A stretch of DNA of 64,000 nt from Triops longicaudatus (taxonomy: Eukaryota; Arthropoda; Branchiopoda; Notostraca; Triopsidae), in assembly GCA_022885665.1 (NCBI GenBank), contig JAGQDJ010000003.1:62001-126000 (forward strand). Direction: 5' to 3'. The notes under the pieces were generated by a model, which searched no databases, had not been told where the DNA came from, and worked only from the letters and a program-made list of their open reading frames with translations. The position numbers and the translations under genes are program-made. Shown piece after piece: positions 10,901-23,500 of the stretch. The first letter of the stretch is position 1; each line of letters opens with the position of its first letter.

Positions 10901-13900
10901 GGTATGGTTGGTGGTCTGCGGTGGCGCTGTGGGCGCTACGGCGGTTTGAAGGACCGGTTTTTGCACTTGCGTCGATTTGACCGACTGCATGATGACTGGG
11001 GGTGGCGGGGGCGTCTTCATGGGCTTGTTGGTGACGCTGGAGGCGGAAATGCTGGCCGACTGCGTCCAGGACCGGATTTGGGGCGGGGGCTGGGGCGGCT
11101 GGCCACCCATGAGCGTGGGTGACGGCGAGCAACTGAAAGTCGGCGACTGCCGATGGAAAGCGGCCGAGGCGTGGTAGGACGGCGGGGGCGTGGTGAGTTT
11201 GCTGGAGCCCACCGGGTACGGCGGGGGTGGTTCTGGGTTGGCGACGGAGGTACTCGTCATGGCGACGGGGTTGCTGTTCAAATTCAACGCTTGCATTTGC
11301 TGACTGAACTGCGCTTGCGCCTGCGGCCCGTTGTGGACGATGAGTGGCGGCGGGCGGGCCGGAAGCGCCGGGGCGGGTGAATTGCCCCGGGTGGGTAAGG
11401 GGGGAGGAGGCGGGCCGTTGCTGGTGGGCGTGGGCGGCGCTGACTGAGGGCCGGACGAGAGGGAGGAGGTGGAGCGTGGCACGGGCGACATGCGTTTGAG
11501 CAGGTGGTGGACGCTGGCCATGGCGGCCGCGGAGGGCGGGGGTGGGAGCGGCGGCGGGGGCGGCGTGGTGCCCCGCGGGGGCGGAGCGGGTGGGGGCGGG
11601 GATTCGTTGCTCGGCGGGATGGCCAGGGTAGAAGGCGAGTAGGTCCGGGCCAAATGTGGGTGTGAGTAGGCGGAGTGAGGGGGCGGTTCCGGGGCGACGT
11701 ACCCACGCACTGGGGCAGTTAAAGCGGCCAGGCCCGAGAGCGAGGCTAGGCCCGGGCTATCGGAGCGCGTACTGGCGTTGCTCGAGTCCAGCGCCGGGCT
11801 GGCACGGTGGAAATCGCGCTCGAAGCTGGGTTTTCGGACGACATTGGTGGTCAGTACCGAAAAACCTTCGAAACAAGAATAAATAAATGACATTCCGACG
11901 AAAACAATATAATTGAAATAAAATCAAAATCATAAAAATAATAAAATATAAAAGAAAAAAAAAATAAACGAAATAAAAATGCAAAATCACACAGAAAAGT
12001 ACTGAAAGGAAAGACAAAAGACATGTATAGCACAGATTCAAACAGAAAAAAATAACGACGGTTATGAACAGCTTATGTATAAGAATTAAGGCATTACCAG
12101 GTCCAGAGGCTCTGGCCAGGCTGTTAATGGGATCGGCTCGTTGTTGGAGTTCACACTGCTCTTGTTTGTGCAGCCAGTCCAAGGCAGCTTCAATGGACCG
12201 CCCACCGGTCACCTTCACCGCTCGCACTATCGCTTCCTAATAGAAAAGACACAGATACGTAATTACTCCGAAAACAACAGAACAATGATAAAAAATGAGG
12301 ACAATAAAAAGTGGCTCCTCTTCGTCGCACATGTCTTCCATAAGCCTAGAATAGTGGTCTCCCATAAGTATTAAAAACCAGACCACAAGAACGACAAGTA
12401 TGCGGAGAATGTTGACAAGGTTACGCACTCCTGTAGAGGCGTGGCTACTCTCCTATTTCCACCCCACTTCTCTCCCCTTCTCACAATCTGTAAAGGAATC
12501 CTCCTACCCTAAACCGAAATTCCTACACTTCAGCCAAACTATTTTCACACTAGAACGGACCTCTTCTTTAATCTCTCCCATCTACTTCTTCTTAAAGTGA
12601 CACACACTAAATTGACAGGCAACTCGGAACCGTTTCCAACTCCATACAAAGAAACGTGGACTTATTATATAAAGAATACAATAATAGCTACAAGTTATTA
12701 CTTACAGAGCTATAAGAGCGTCTGAGAATGTGCAAAATTCTGCATTCAATTAGTCATAACAGCTGAAAGAAAAATGACGCGCCAAAAATCCGTAAAATGT
12801 TTTGTAAAAAAAAAATCTAAATTAATTTACTTACACACACACACAAAAAAAAAAATCTTTCAAAGCGAACTCCCTGGAAACAAGTTCGGTATACCCACAG
12901 TTGTATCAGACTCTTTTCTGGCGCATTTACAAACACACGTACACCGCTATAGTCGATCATTCTCAGAAACGTGTCGTTATAAACGAGATTTTAGCACAAT
13001 TGTACACTTCGAATTTCAATTCCTAGGACGAATTATTCACACAAATTTAAGATACCAAAGTTAACCAGACTGAATAACTCGAAATTTAAACCAAACGAAA
13101 AATATGTCGATAGAAATCGACACAACCCAATCGGATCATCTCTTTTCCCGAAGTGCGTGCAGAAAACCAAACTGTCATAAGAATCTGCGTATATTCCCTG
13201 CCTAAAACTCGTTTCTCGCTTGACATACAAGTCGTTTCTGTCTTTTAATGTCACTACAAGCCCGCTTTTAAGGCCTAGGACAGCTACGATTGACAGAACC
13301 GGCGTTTTCTCCCACTAAGTACTTGTCAACTCGTTCAACTGTTGTGTCTAGCTTGGACACCCTTCGATGCTGTAAAACGGACCATAAAACCCCCGGAATG
13401 CGGCGTTCCAGCCAGTGTCGGTCTGGGCCTTATAAAACCCCACTGTACGGCACGTGGGCATTCCGCCCGACCGTTGGCACTTTGTCAGACGTTGGCCACC
13501 CTCCCACCCCCCGAAACTGAGACCCACCAGGTGTGAACTTACCCCCCTTGAGCTTTTCGAGCACAAAAGCGGGTAAACTTGCGCAGTGAGGATAGCGTTG
13601 AAGCAGATCTCTTTCTTTGGGCGGGGAAAATCACCCTCGCGAGCCCCAACGGGGAGGTTAGCTCGCGTGCCACACAACGACCCGCCGAATTCCATTCCAA
13701 CCGTTACCGACTCGGAAATTTTCTTTTGCCATCTGCCACTTTCATGAAAAGGCCACCATTTTCGCAAAACTTTCTATTCTGACGCCCTTTTACTTGGAAT
13801 CAACAATGCAAAATTTCGCGTGTAACCGAAAAAGGAGCGTTAATTCCAAGAAAATTTACAGCAGTATCAACCCTATTTAACTAAAAACGCGACAACCAAA

Positions 13901-15589
13901 AAGCTGCGAAATTCTCCGGAAAATTAACAAGCCAGGAATATTTCAAACGTTTCTGAAAACGAATTACCATGAAATTCCCTTTGTTTCGTTACAAATATTT
14001 AGAAATCCCCCAAAATCTTAATCTTTCGGTTCAATTTTACTGGCGCGTAAATCCAATTTTGAAACTCAAATCTGGACAATGACGAAAGTGGATAACGCAT
14101 TGCGTCAATTAGCGTATCATATCTTATTTCCTAGAAAAAAAATCAATTTCATCGTGCATTAATAAACGCGTATAAGCTTAAATTAACAATATAAAATTTA
14201 ATTTTTATTCCAAAGCTAATGAAGTTCTCGCTGGAGTATTTCCATTGCTTTTTTTCTGTGATTTCCCGAACATTTGCCACAAACTTGAGTTTCAGAAGTA
14301 CGTTTGATGGTCGTATGTCCATATTTTTGACATTTATAACTTTTTAGGGTAAAGGGGGCGTTAAAGTCCTCTAATGGGACAACTTTGTTGAATGCCATGA
14401 TATAGCCTTGTTCAACGAGCTTCCTTTTTTGAGATGACGTCAACTGAACGACTTTTCGCTACTGACAAAACATTTTTCTCCTTTTTCGCCAACGTCTAAA
14501 TAATTTTTAACGCCCTTTTAAAAAGCGTGTTTCTAAACAATCTAAAATTTCCAAAAATCTTATAAAATATCCTTGATCAAGATTTTAATTCTGAAAGATT
14601 ACCATTTTCATTTTTAGTTTCCTTCTATTATGTGAGCGTACGTTGGAAAAAAGAAGATTCAACAAGCTAGAAATTACTGCGAAATTGGGTTCCAGAAATT
14701 CTTAAGCAAAAATGCTGTCTATCGGAAATGTTTGTGATTACCGAAGGCGCAATCCCTTTGCTTGTATCTTGTCTGCTCCCTGCTATCAAGGGAAAAAGGA
14801 GCAAAAGCAACGCAACGTATACAAAAAAGCGGCCAGACACAGTCTGAGACAAGGTGAAGAAGGAGATGAATCAGCTTCCATCACGGAGCAGGCCAATTTT
14901 ATGGTTTTGAGCTTGGCCCAACGGCTTTTTATGGTTCCCAGCTTCTGAAAAACTCCAAGTCTGACCTTTCTCCATCGTCACATCTCTGCTCATATCAACA
15001 AGAAAGGACGCAAAAAAAAAAATCCATCTAAAGCTTTCTGCTTCTCGTAAACCCTTATTGACCAGCAAGCCTCCCGGAAGGAATCAGCCCGATCTGTTCC
15101 AACAAAGCGAGAAAAAACTGGCCCTCAACGACACCTTTGGGTACACAATGATTCACGCGACCAACCAGCTCTATTCTTTAGCGACTTTCCTGTACTCTCG
15201 CTGACGCTCTATGAAAACCAACGCTTTAAATGGTTCTAATGGAACGGATCTAATGAAAGGATTAGACAAGGAAGTTCATTACGCGATTTACGGAGAGATT
15301 TTTAAGAAATTACTTCAGCGTAACCCATAGCTGCCAGCCGCTGGATCCAGTGCTGCTGGATGAGCTCCTTGTTATTGTTGTCGAGGCCAGCTCTGGTCAA
15401 GGAAGAGGAAGTGGAAGACGTCGTAGCCGAGGAGGATAAGGCCGAGCCAGCTTCATTGGCAAAAGGCAACAGAGAATTGCGAATTTGGGCAAGGGCTTTC
15501 TGGGTGTAGCCCGAACGATCGGAGCGGCCGACAGTGTTGCTCATGCTGATGATTGCGCTAATATTTGTTGCCTCGGAAGACTGGCCCAT
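7936..15589 (-). CDS. LATS1: Warts/LATS Ser/Thr kinase (Hippo pathway)
   Basis: Seven coding exons on the minus strand: 15589-15314, 12236-12098, 11865-10405, 10186-9505, 9390-9212, 9109-8724 and 8373-7936, giving 1,186 residues (family about 1,100). The N-terminus holds a conserved KALAQIRNSLLPFANE block. A UBA-like domain at about 76-120 is split by the 3.1 kb first intron. Residues 140-650 are Pro-rich with five PPxY motifs (Tyr 355, 369, 469, 516, 651) for WW-domain partners such as Yorkie/YAP. Then come the MOB-binding helix region (SPQAFKFYMEQHVEN) and the AGC/NDR kinase domain from about 752: Lys781, HRD 873-875, DFG 893-895, activation-loop Ser989 in AHSLVGTPNY and hydrophobic-motif Thr1156 in FEFTFRRF. 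The last residues are VYV. LATS phosphorylates and restrains Yorkie/YAP in the cytoplasm and is itself activated by Hippo/MST and MOB1. The activation segment carries an Asn/Gly-rich insert (about 941-956). The start ATG is the first in frame after an upstream stop. Confidence 0.95.
12237..15313 (-). other. LATS1: LATS intron 1 (3.1 kb)
   Basis: This is a phase-0 intron that splits the UBA domain. It is the largest intron in the gene and is AT-rich, with a more G+C-rich patch around 13380-13760 that contains no supported exon but could be regulatory. It also contains a retrotransposon relic at 14216-14443. Confidence 0.8.
14216..14443 (-). mobile_element. Relic of a non-LTR retrotransposon gag-like ORF
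   Basis: A minus-strand open frame of about 75 residues contains GYIMAFNKVVPL followed by KCQKYGHTT and CGKCSGNH. This is the order seen at the C-terminus of ORF1/gag-like proteins of jockey-type LINEs, where CCHC zinc knuckles follow a short RNA-binding domain. The knuckles are broken: the first Cys of knuckle one is gone and its last Cys reads Arg, while the second keeps C-x2-C-x3-H. No reverse transcriptase is nearby, so only a fragment remains inside the LATS intron. Confidence 0.5.
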
Positions 15590-16617
15590 AGTCCATTCAG
15601 CTACGGGGGCAAAAAGTTACGCTATATCTTCGTTTTTAACACACTTGTAACATTATTCCAGCCATGGTTCCATCGCTCGCTGACGCTTTGACACAGCGTT
15701 TCCACAGCACAATGCTTGGATTGGCTTTCCAGAAGCTTTCTACCCAAGGCGATCGCACAAACACATGTATACAACGGTTCCACTAACTTAAACCAAAGCC
15801 AGCATTCGGCAAGGCACCAAAACGGCACACAGTTTTCGACTCATAAGGCAGACTTTTAAGCGGCTGGGGTTTCTTCCTCACAGTTTAACAATATAATCCA
15901 GTTTGGCCTAGACAAAAAGAATAAAAGTGGTTAGGTTACGTGTTTTTGAGGTTGCTTTTACTAGCTGAGATTAGGTTGGGTTAAGGTTCAGAGGACGTGC
16001 AAGGTACTGGGGCTGAGTTTAGAGGCTTCGGAAGCTGCTCTGGCAAAGAAATGAAGGCTGGGAATACAGCAAAGGTCAAATGTTATTTTGTTGTGGACGG
16101 CCGCCATCTTGACACATAGCAAAGGCTAACCTTGGCCCACAACTTCTCCATTTGCGCATTCCGGGAGGGGAAGTGACTTAAAATGACCCCGTCTTACCTA
16201 ATTGTCGGTTAAGGGCCCATGTATCCTTGTATATTAATAGCTCACTAGTCCAAACGAGTCAATCCAGGCACTGCACGCTGGAAAAAGCTTAACAAAAGAC
16301 CCGACATTCCACTCCCTTCCTTCCCCAGCCGTTAGATTACGAATCGATAGTGATTATTAAACAATATGATTCCGTAATAAATATCGATTGGAGAACTGAA
16401 ACTCCGCCCTGTTGGGGTTAACTAGCACTGAGCTACTTGGCGCTGCTCCGAGAGCAAGTTTGTTACAAGATTAGAGTGTCTAATGACTCTGTCAGGCTGG
16501 AATTCGTTCAGGGCCTAAGAGCACCTTGAGAGTGAAAACAAGGGAGGAGCCACGTGCTCACCTCACTGGACTGAAAAATACCATAAGAAATTTAGTCTTT
16601 GACATACTATAATTATA
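15590..16617. promoter_or_regulatory. Shared head-to-head promoter region of LATS and LAS1L
   Basis: About 1 kb separates the two start codons, which point away from each other. At 16099-16111 the sequence GGCCGCCATCTTG is, on the minus strand, CAAGATGGCGGCC. This matches the YY1/Pleiohomeotic consensus AAnATGGCGGC that is common just downstream of TATA-less housekeeping promoters. No TATA box is evident. The left part (15590-15900) is presumably LATS 5' UTR. Confidence 0.5.
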
Positions 16618-19452
16618 ATGAATCCTCGCGAAGAAGTTATGTTCGTTCCTTGGTTTTCCAAGTAAGCGTAGTATACAGTTTTGTCTGAATTTTAGAGAAT
16701 TTATTAAAATATTTGCAGGGCTGAATGGCGGCAAGTTTACGAAAATTTGTACTCGAACAATCTGGAAGCACAAGAACGAGGAATCCAAAGGCTTTTCTTA
16801 TGGAAAGCACGGTAAAGCAAAGCCTTAACTATCGTTTAAACTCGTCCATTATTGATTATGTAGTATTAGTAGTAATCAAGCAATTTAAATTGACAGATTC
16901 AAATAAATTTTCTGTGATCGTTTTATTTTGCAGAGTGCCTCGATTAGCTGCAGGAATAGAATGCACATTACACCTCCTGTACACCACCTTACTAGACAAG
17001 AAAGCCACCAAAGACCGACACACCGATTTGATGCAAATGCAATTAACCTATGGCACGGCGCTGACTAGGTATAAACCACCAAAATTTAGTTAAATCTCGT
17101 TGTGAGCAAAAATTCGCATGTCTGGGGAACTAACTACCTTGTAAATCAAATTTAAGTTGGTTTATCTACAGAGGAAGCTGAACTAAAAGGCCTGTTACGG
17201 TTCTAGGTTTATAAATCTGATATCTCATCTGGGCCAAGATCTTCCATACCACCAAAACCTAAACAAAGTAGTCCAGAACTTTGGCATTCCTGAATGGCTT
17301 GTTTCGTTACGGCACGAAACTGTCCACGGCTCGTTGCCGTCCCTTGAATTACTCCGTTCCGCGGCCCAAATCGCTCTCAATTGGCTAAAAGTATATAGTC
17401 TCGATAGTTTTTGAATATTTTATGCAAAAATTTAAAATCTTTTCTATTACTTATTGTTCAAACAAAGCGCAAGATCCGCTCCAAAAAAATAAATAAAAAA
17501 AAATAGGTAATTCGTTCGTGATTTTCCTTAAGGTGAAAGTTATAGATTTTTGGGGGGCTGTTCTTTCTTGTCATTCATAATAACTCAATTAAGAAAACTC
17601 CCGAAACCTAGAGAAACGAGTATTTACGTGTTAGTGATTAACATTCTCGTGGACAAAAAATGTTTCTGAAGGTTTTTTATGAGAAGTGACACACATCGAC
17701 CTTTGTAACGTGCTAGGAAAACTATTGGAAAGCTGAAGAGCACCGAACGCGAGACTACGTCATTGAAGAACGTGTGGTTCGCATTAAGAGCCCCGCCAAA
17801 GTCAAGGACGCCAACTCGGACCGTCAAACGACGCTCGAATCTTTGACTTCCTTGATCGAAGCTTACGTTGCTGTTCAAGTAACAATCCTGGATACCTTTT
17901 CATCAAAATCAATATCTTTTCACAAACTTTTTCTTTCGAACAATAATTTTTGTGTGTTTTTCCGCTATTTTTTTTCAGTTACAGTATTTTGACTCGTTAG
18001 TTACTTTTTACAAAATTTGCTTTAATTTTGATATGGTTAATAAACTGTTTTCTTAAGCGCCTCGTACAACAATCACTTTGTTATCTACAGGAGATTAAAG
18101 ATCCTAATCGACAGCAGCTCATTCATCTCAAAGATGCGAAAGCGTTACAGACCATCGCGTCACTCCTAGAAAGCCAAGAAAAATCCAAGTCAAATAAAAC
18201 CTAACTCGAATTTGTAAAGCTTTTAATTGTTTGTTTGTTTTTTTACAAACTAGTCAAGTCCACCATTTGTCCACCAAAGCAGCTAACAAGCTATTATTGC
18301 AAGCCATAAAGGACGTAACCAAGCAAAATGCAGACTCCAACCTGCTCGGTCACGCATTACATCAGTGGCGAGCTCGGATCCGCCCCGAGAAAGCTCAAGA
18401 TTACGAAACCACTGTCTCCAGTTACTGGAACAGTATCTGCCCGTTCTTCCGAATGCTTCAGAAATCCAGATCGTTCGTTCCTTTTATCCGAATCTTGGTC
18501 CAAGACATGGACAAGGACGAAAATCCTGGTTATGATATAACTTGGTTAGCCTTTTTGTGCCAACAGCTCAAAAACGCGTTGGAAAATGGTGGGAATTCAG
18601 AAAATAGGCTTCTGGCCACCGAATTTGAAAAGCATTACGATTGGGTGGCTTTAGCCCGGTCGCTTTTACTCCGAAGCTCGTCTTCTGCCACGTTTCGGAG
18701 CGCCAGTTTGTAAGGATTTATTTTGAATAATCTGACAAATATTCCGAATCGTCCACCTTTCTTGAGTTAAAATATTCTAGTAATTTCGTACGGTAACCGT
18801 TTTCTTTTAACACCTGACATTTCGAAATGCTTTTAATTTTTTAAAGAATTTATCGGCTTTAAACCTCTGTTAAATTAATTTGTTAATGCTAATTTGTAAT
18901 TTAGTGCTAATAAGTTTCGTATTTGACATAAAATTACTCGATTTATGTTACAGGCTGCTGGGTTTAAAAGGAAACGCTTCATTGACAACGCGCGACAGGC
19001 AACTGAACGAACTGATGAGTATTATGGCCACGCCCCGCACTGCTGTGGACCCGAAGGTGCTTAGCGTCGTGCAAACCGAGCCTATTTCACAAGCTTTTGG
19101 TTTGGAAAGCCTAGAAACTCGCCAGCCTGTGAATTTGAAGATAAATCGAGCTCCTGTTCTGGAAGCGCAACCGGCCACGCCCACCGCCGCCCCTGCTATT
19201 TCCGCACAAGTTGGCCTTTGGACAAAATGTGATGGTAAAAGATTGTGCTACCAACTCCCTAAATCGACAACCCTGATCAACTAACTCAAATAAATATTAT
19301 ATTAATAATAGTGACAACGTACTAAGATTCTCTTAAAATTTTCAGACGAGGACTGGTCGACACTCCCGCTAGGCTGCGCTCCAGGCGTTGATCACACTCT
19401 GTTTCCTGATTGGACTCATTTAACGTGGCAATTAAGAACACCAGCCCACTGA
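16618..19452 (+). CDS. LAS1L: LAS1-like ITS2 pre-rRNA endoribonuclease
   Basis: Nine exons: 16618-16661, 16719-16811, 16934-17068, 17207-17390, 17717-17878, 18091-18188, 18254-18709, 18954-19234 and 19346-19452, giving 519 residues. The N-terminal HEPN-type nuclease domain opens with VPWFSKAEWRQVYENLY, followed by the helix LTYGTALTRFINLI. The active-site motif R-x4-H is present as RHETVH at the end of exon 4, in the context IPEWLVSLRHETVHGSLP, matching IPDWIVDLRHELTHKK of the human protein. The C-terminus has DWSTLPLGCAPG, the short conserved tail motif of LAS1 proteins. LAS1 cuts ITS2 in the nucleolus as a complex with the polynucleotide kinase NOL9/Grc3, a step in 60S ribosome maturation. 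The join 18188/18254 uses a weak GTCAAA donor and is the least certain. The long acidic linker of vertebrate LAS1L is missing, so the protein is shorter. Confidence 0.9.
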
Positions 19453-19575
19453 AATTAAATGTGTGCTTTGTTTTACGAGAGCCGCAAGAAATACAAGAAT
19501 TACACGAACATGTCACCTTCACCGAATTTCCGGAGCTGTGAAGATGTGTAGGAAGGAAAGAGATACAAAGAAAAA

Positions 19576-19581
19576 AATAAA
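19576..19581 (+). terminator. Poly(A) signal AATAAA of LAS1L
   Basis: A canonical AATAAA hexamer lies about 125 bases after the LAS1L stop codon, a normal distance for 3'-end processing. Confidence 0.5.
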
Positions 19582-20597
19582 GAGCCAATAGGCCACACAT
19601 GGATCATTGCCATAATATTATACAACAGTACACTGTATATGTATACGGAAAACCCCGGGGGAGTGAAACAAGCTGGGAGAACTTTAAAAATGAGATTGAC
19701 AAAATCCATTGCCGTACACAATTCGTCACAATACACAGTATTGTTTGGGTTTAAACCTTGTCACTTTTTTAGGAAAAGAACAAAACGCAAATCTTCCTTT
19801 TTTTAGGTCATACAAGGGTGTTTCTTAGAACGTTTTTAACCTTATCAACACTTTTTTCAAGTAACGAAAAAAGGCCAAGGTGAGAAAACCGCCATAACGA
19901 ATTTTTCCAAATGAACGAAAAAACTGTACAGATACAAAAATAGCGCAATGTTTCCAAGTGGCCACCATAGGAGGCACGTCATCTTTCATCTCTTCTTACT
20001 GGTATTATTTAAAACCAAAAAAGGGCAAACAAACACAAAACACCTTAAGCTTTACCTTACAAAAGCCAAAGCAATAGCCTTCTCTTGGTCATCGACTAGC
20101 TCCTCCGATTCAATGCATTCCTAGCCGTACAAACAAAGCTCCTTAATTCGGCCCTATTCTCCACTTTTTACCAAAACTTTGCTTGGTACAACAGAGAAAG
20201 TTAGCAGGGTAGAAACTCAAAAGTACCCTATACCTAGCTCAAGAGAGTATTGACTGTTGGCATAGTCCACCATCGTGCAAGAATCGAACTACGCCATATT
20301 GAAGCCGACGTCATTTCGCGTAACCAATAGAACAACGGCTTTCTCAAGTGGCGCGAAACTCATTCAAAGCCCCAGAATGGCGTTGTTCGAATTTCACCAG
20401 ACGGAATGACGCTACGGTTCAATGATAGCGCAAATAAGCAAAATATTGACAAAGACAGCAAGAATACTGATGCCGTTTCCTCTTTTCATTTAATATTCGG
20501 TCCCTATTGTAACTGGGTAACCTCTTAAAATCTGAAAATCAACCTAACAACCCCAAAAAAAGCTCTCATGTGCGATTTCTTCCAAGTTCCTCCCCCT
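19582..20597. other. Intergenic; 3' flank of Regnase gene
   Basis: LAS1L and the Regnase gene converge here, so most of this is likely 3' UTR and spacer. A tRNA-like segment on the minus strand (20270-20338) is discussed as a finding. No protein-coding exon is seen. Confidence 0.5.
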
Positions 20598-23500
20598 TTA
20601 CACCCCTTTAGACGGGAACAGGTTCAAAATAGCAGCACAAATCTTTTGGGGGTTGCATTCATCAGGGAACATGAGCAACGCTTGCCGGACTTCCTCCGGA
20701 GGGAAAATGGCAGCCAAATGGTAGTACAATTTCGCTCTCGAATCCATGTAAGACGGCGTAGGGGGCGGGCCTAGCGGCACACTGGCAGTCCGACTAGCCG
20801 CTACTGGCTGCTGCCAAGGGGCGGGGCTTGCCCAGTCCTGGAAGACATCGCTGGTGACGCTGGCCGTGGAACCCGAATTCGATCCACCGCAGTACCGATT
20901 CAACTGCGTATCTGACGTGCTGTTCAAACGCTGGATAGGTGGCACTGGTGGCGCAAAACGGGGTAAATAAGCTGCGGGCGGATTATTGCCATTTCTGTCC
21001 GCGGACCAAAAAGCATCGGGCGCCGAAGCATTCCTGGTGACATGCGCATGCTCGAAACGGCTCGAATGCGTCAATGGTGGTGGAATGGAGGCCGGGGGTG
21101 GAAACGGTGGCGCCACGGTCGGTGGGAAGTCGTTGCAGTAATGCAAAGGGCGGTGGAAACGGTACAACCGTGGGTCGAAGCTCGGATTCAGCGTCAATTG
21201 CCGATGAACCTTGCGGTGTGCGTTAGGCTCGCCGGTGGGTGGGTCTAATACACTGCTGTGTTCGGTAGTACCGGCATTATTACAGCCCTCGGGCCACACC
21301 GACAACCCTGGCTGCGTTGGGCCACCTGGCAGGGCTTTCAAGGGCGACAAACGTGCCGCCACGGCCACGTTTTCTACGCTTTTCGACTTGGACATTGAAG
21401 CAACGTCGGTGTAGTGGCTCGCAGGGGGCGTGGCTTGCTGGGTGGCTACGGAACGCGTTCTCGTTAAGGGTGTTTTGCCCCTCACACTCGTAGTGTCCGG
21501 ACTATGCGTCAAGGGCACACTTAAGGACTTTTTCTGATCGTCTATAACCCGCACATGCGCTCCCGCGTTGGACGACCGAAGCTTGAGTTCCTGCATGTGT
21601 TTCTGCGACTGCTCCGCCAGGCGTTCGGTGACGGATTTCTGCGGCTGGCTGCCGCGTTCTGGGTGGAAGTACTTGCACTTGTTGCCGTAGGTGCATTTCT
21701 TGCCGTAAGGACACGGCGGCTGGTGGGCGTTGGAGCTGCTTTTTTTGCTCAAGAAGTGGTCCAACGACGGCCCACTGCGGCCCAGCGGGTCCTCGGGCGG
21801 CATGAACCGGTCGTTGACAAAGGAATACATCAGAATACGGTCTTGCACCACCCGACGGAAATCCGGGTTTTCGGCTGCTAAATCGCGGTAATTGTCGTTG
21901 GAGACTACCACACCGTCGACTTCCAAAGCCAAACGCAAAATATACCGATCGTCGTAGCACACTAACCGGCGGCCCCCGACGAGCCTCGAGGGCGTGAAGA
22001 CTAAAATTCCACCTTTTTCCAGCTCCAGCAGGACTTCTTGGTCTGCAATGCGTGAAAAATACAATTAGTGATTGTGTAAACCGAAAACTTCAAATAAATA
22101 CAACAGTTATAGAATAATAAGAAACACTAATAACAAAATAATTTTACAGGACAATATTATAATAACAAAAAGAATAATATAAAAAGAAAAAAGTGTTGAA
22201 AAGTTGTACCATTTCAAAGCTTCTTAAGAACTACTAAAAGTTAAATAAAGACATAAGGCTTAAGTAAAGAACTTCTTGAAAGCTTAAGTAAAGACAAACC
22301 AACTATTGCAAGATATGGGGCTTTGAATGAGTTGTAAGATTACTACACACACAAAAGATAGCGCACGCGCGCTAAAAAGAACAGCGAGGCGAAAATAACT
22401 CGTATGTAAGGCACGTTCTGAAGTACTGTTTGCACAGTTGCGATATGGCCTTTATGCAAAAACTTTATTAGTCACGAAGTTCTCTTTTTTTGGATTAAAA
22501 TAGACGATAAGGCAAAGCAAAAAATGTGGTTTACAATTACGTTTATTGCCGCATACCATAAATTCCAATAACAAATAAATGCAACAATTCGATACTTAAC
22601 TTAATTATTGCAACTCTTTACAAACGCATCTAAAAATTTAAAACTATTTTGTATTTTCAATCTTTGTTTATTTCCTTACTCATCCTAAAAAGAAGCCTTA
22701 GTTTAACTGCACGCATCAGTTAAAGTACAAGTACTCTTTTTACGTTTACTTACGTCAAGTTACGGACGTAGATTTATTGATAAATTCCATCTTAGTCTAC
22801 GTGCTTACTGAATTTTGTTTTACACGAAAATTATAAGAAATTAATTACTAAAGTAGTTTTAGAATTCTTAACTAAACTGAGTACAACTTAATTTCCTTTT
22901 ATTTTAAAGATTTAAACTTACCATTTAGTTTTACCATCACGTATTTAATTCTCGACAAATCTCTACTTTTGCTGTCATTTTCAAATTAAGTCCCGCTAAT
23001 CCGTTCTAACGGATACTTTCAGCTTTAAAACTGGTCCAAAACGCCCTAATTTCCAGAACTATCGGTCCAAACGTGACCAAACTAACGTTATTGTACGATA
23101 CATTTGTCCTGCATTAGTTACATAAACTTTGTTTCGACGGATGCCAAGCGTGACAAAAACTAGTAAATTGAATTCCATACTCACCACTGATGGGCGCTTC
23201 GGGTCTGGAAGCCTCTTTCCTCCACTTGGGTACAAAGACGGTAATGTCTTTATGGCCCCGGGCTCGGAACCAGTCCACGCAAATTTGGATCCCGCGGCAG
23301 GAAAACCGTTCCTTATTGCCATGACTGCCACAACCAATCAAAAACATATTATTAGGAAACTAAAACAAATAGAAAGTATTGATATACAAGAAATATAGGT
23401 CTTCACATAAGAAAAATAGGTATTAATATAAGAAATAGGGGTTATTCATCCAGGAGATACATATATTACAACAAATACCAAAAAGAAACTATTAAAAACA

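Noticed and set aside
10488..11886. Several overlapping frames on both strands within the Pro-rich part of LATS
   Set aside because: High G+C in this exon removes stop codons in all frames; only the minus-strand frame that splices into the kinase makes sense.
13348..13782. Open frames in the G+C-richer patch of LATS intron 1
   Set aside because: No similarity to any LATS exon and no phase-compatible splice sites; probably regulatory or random.
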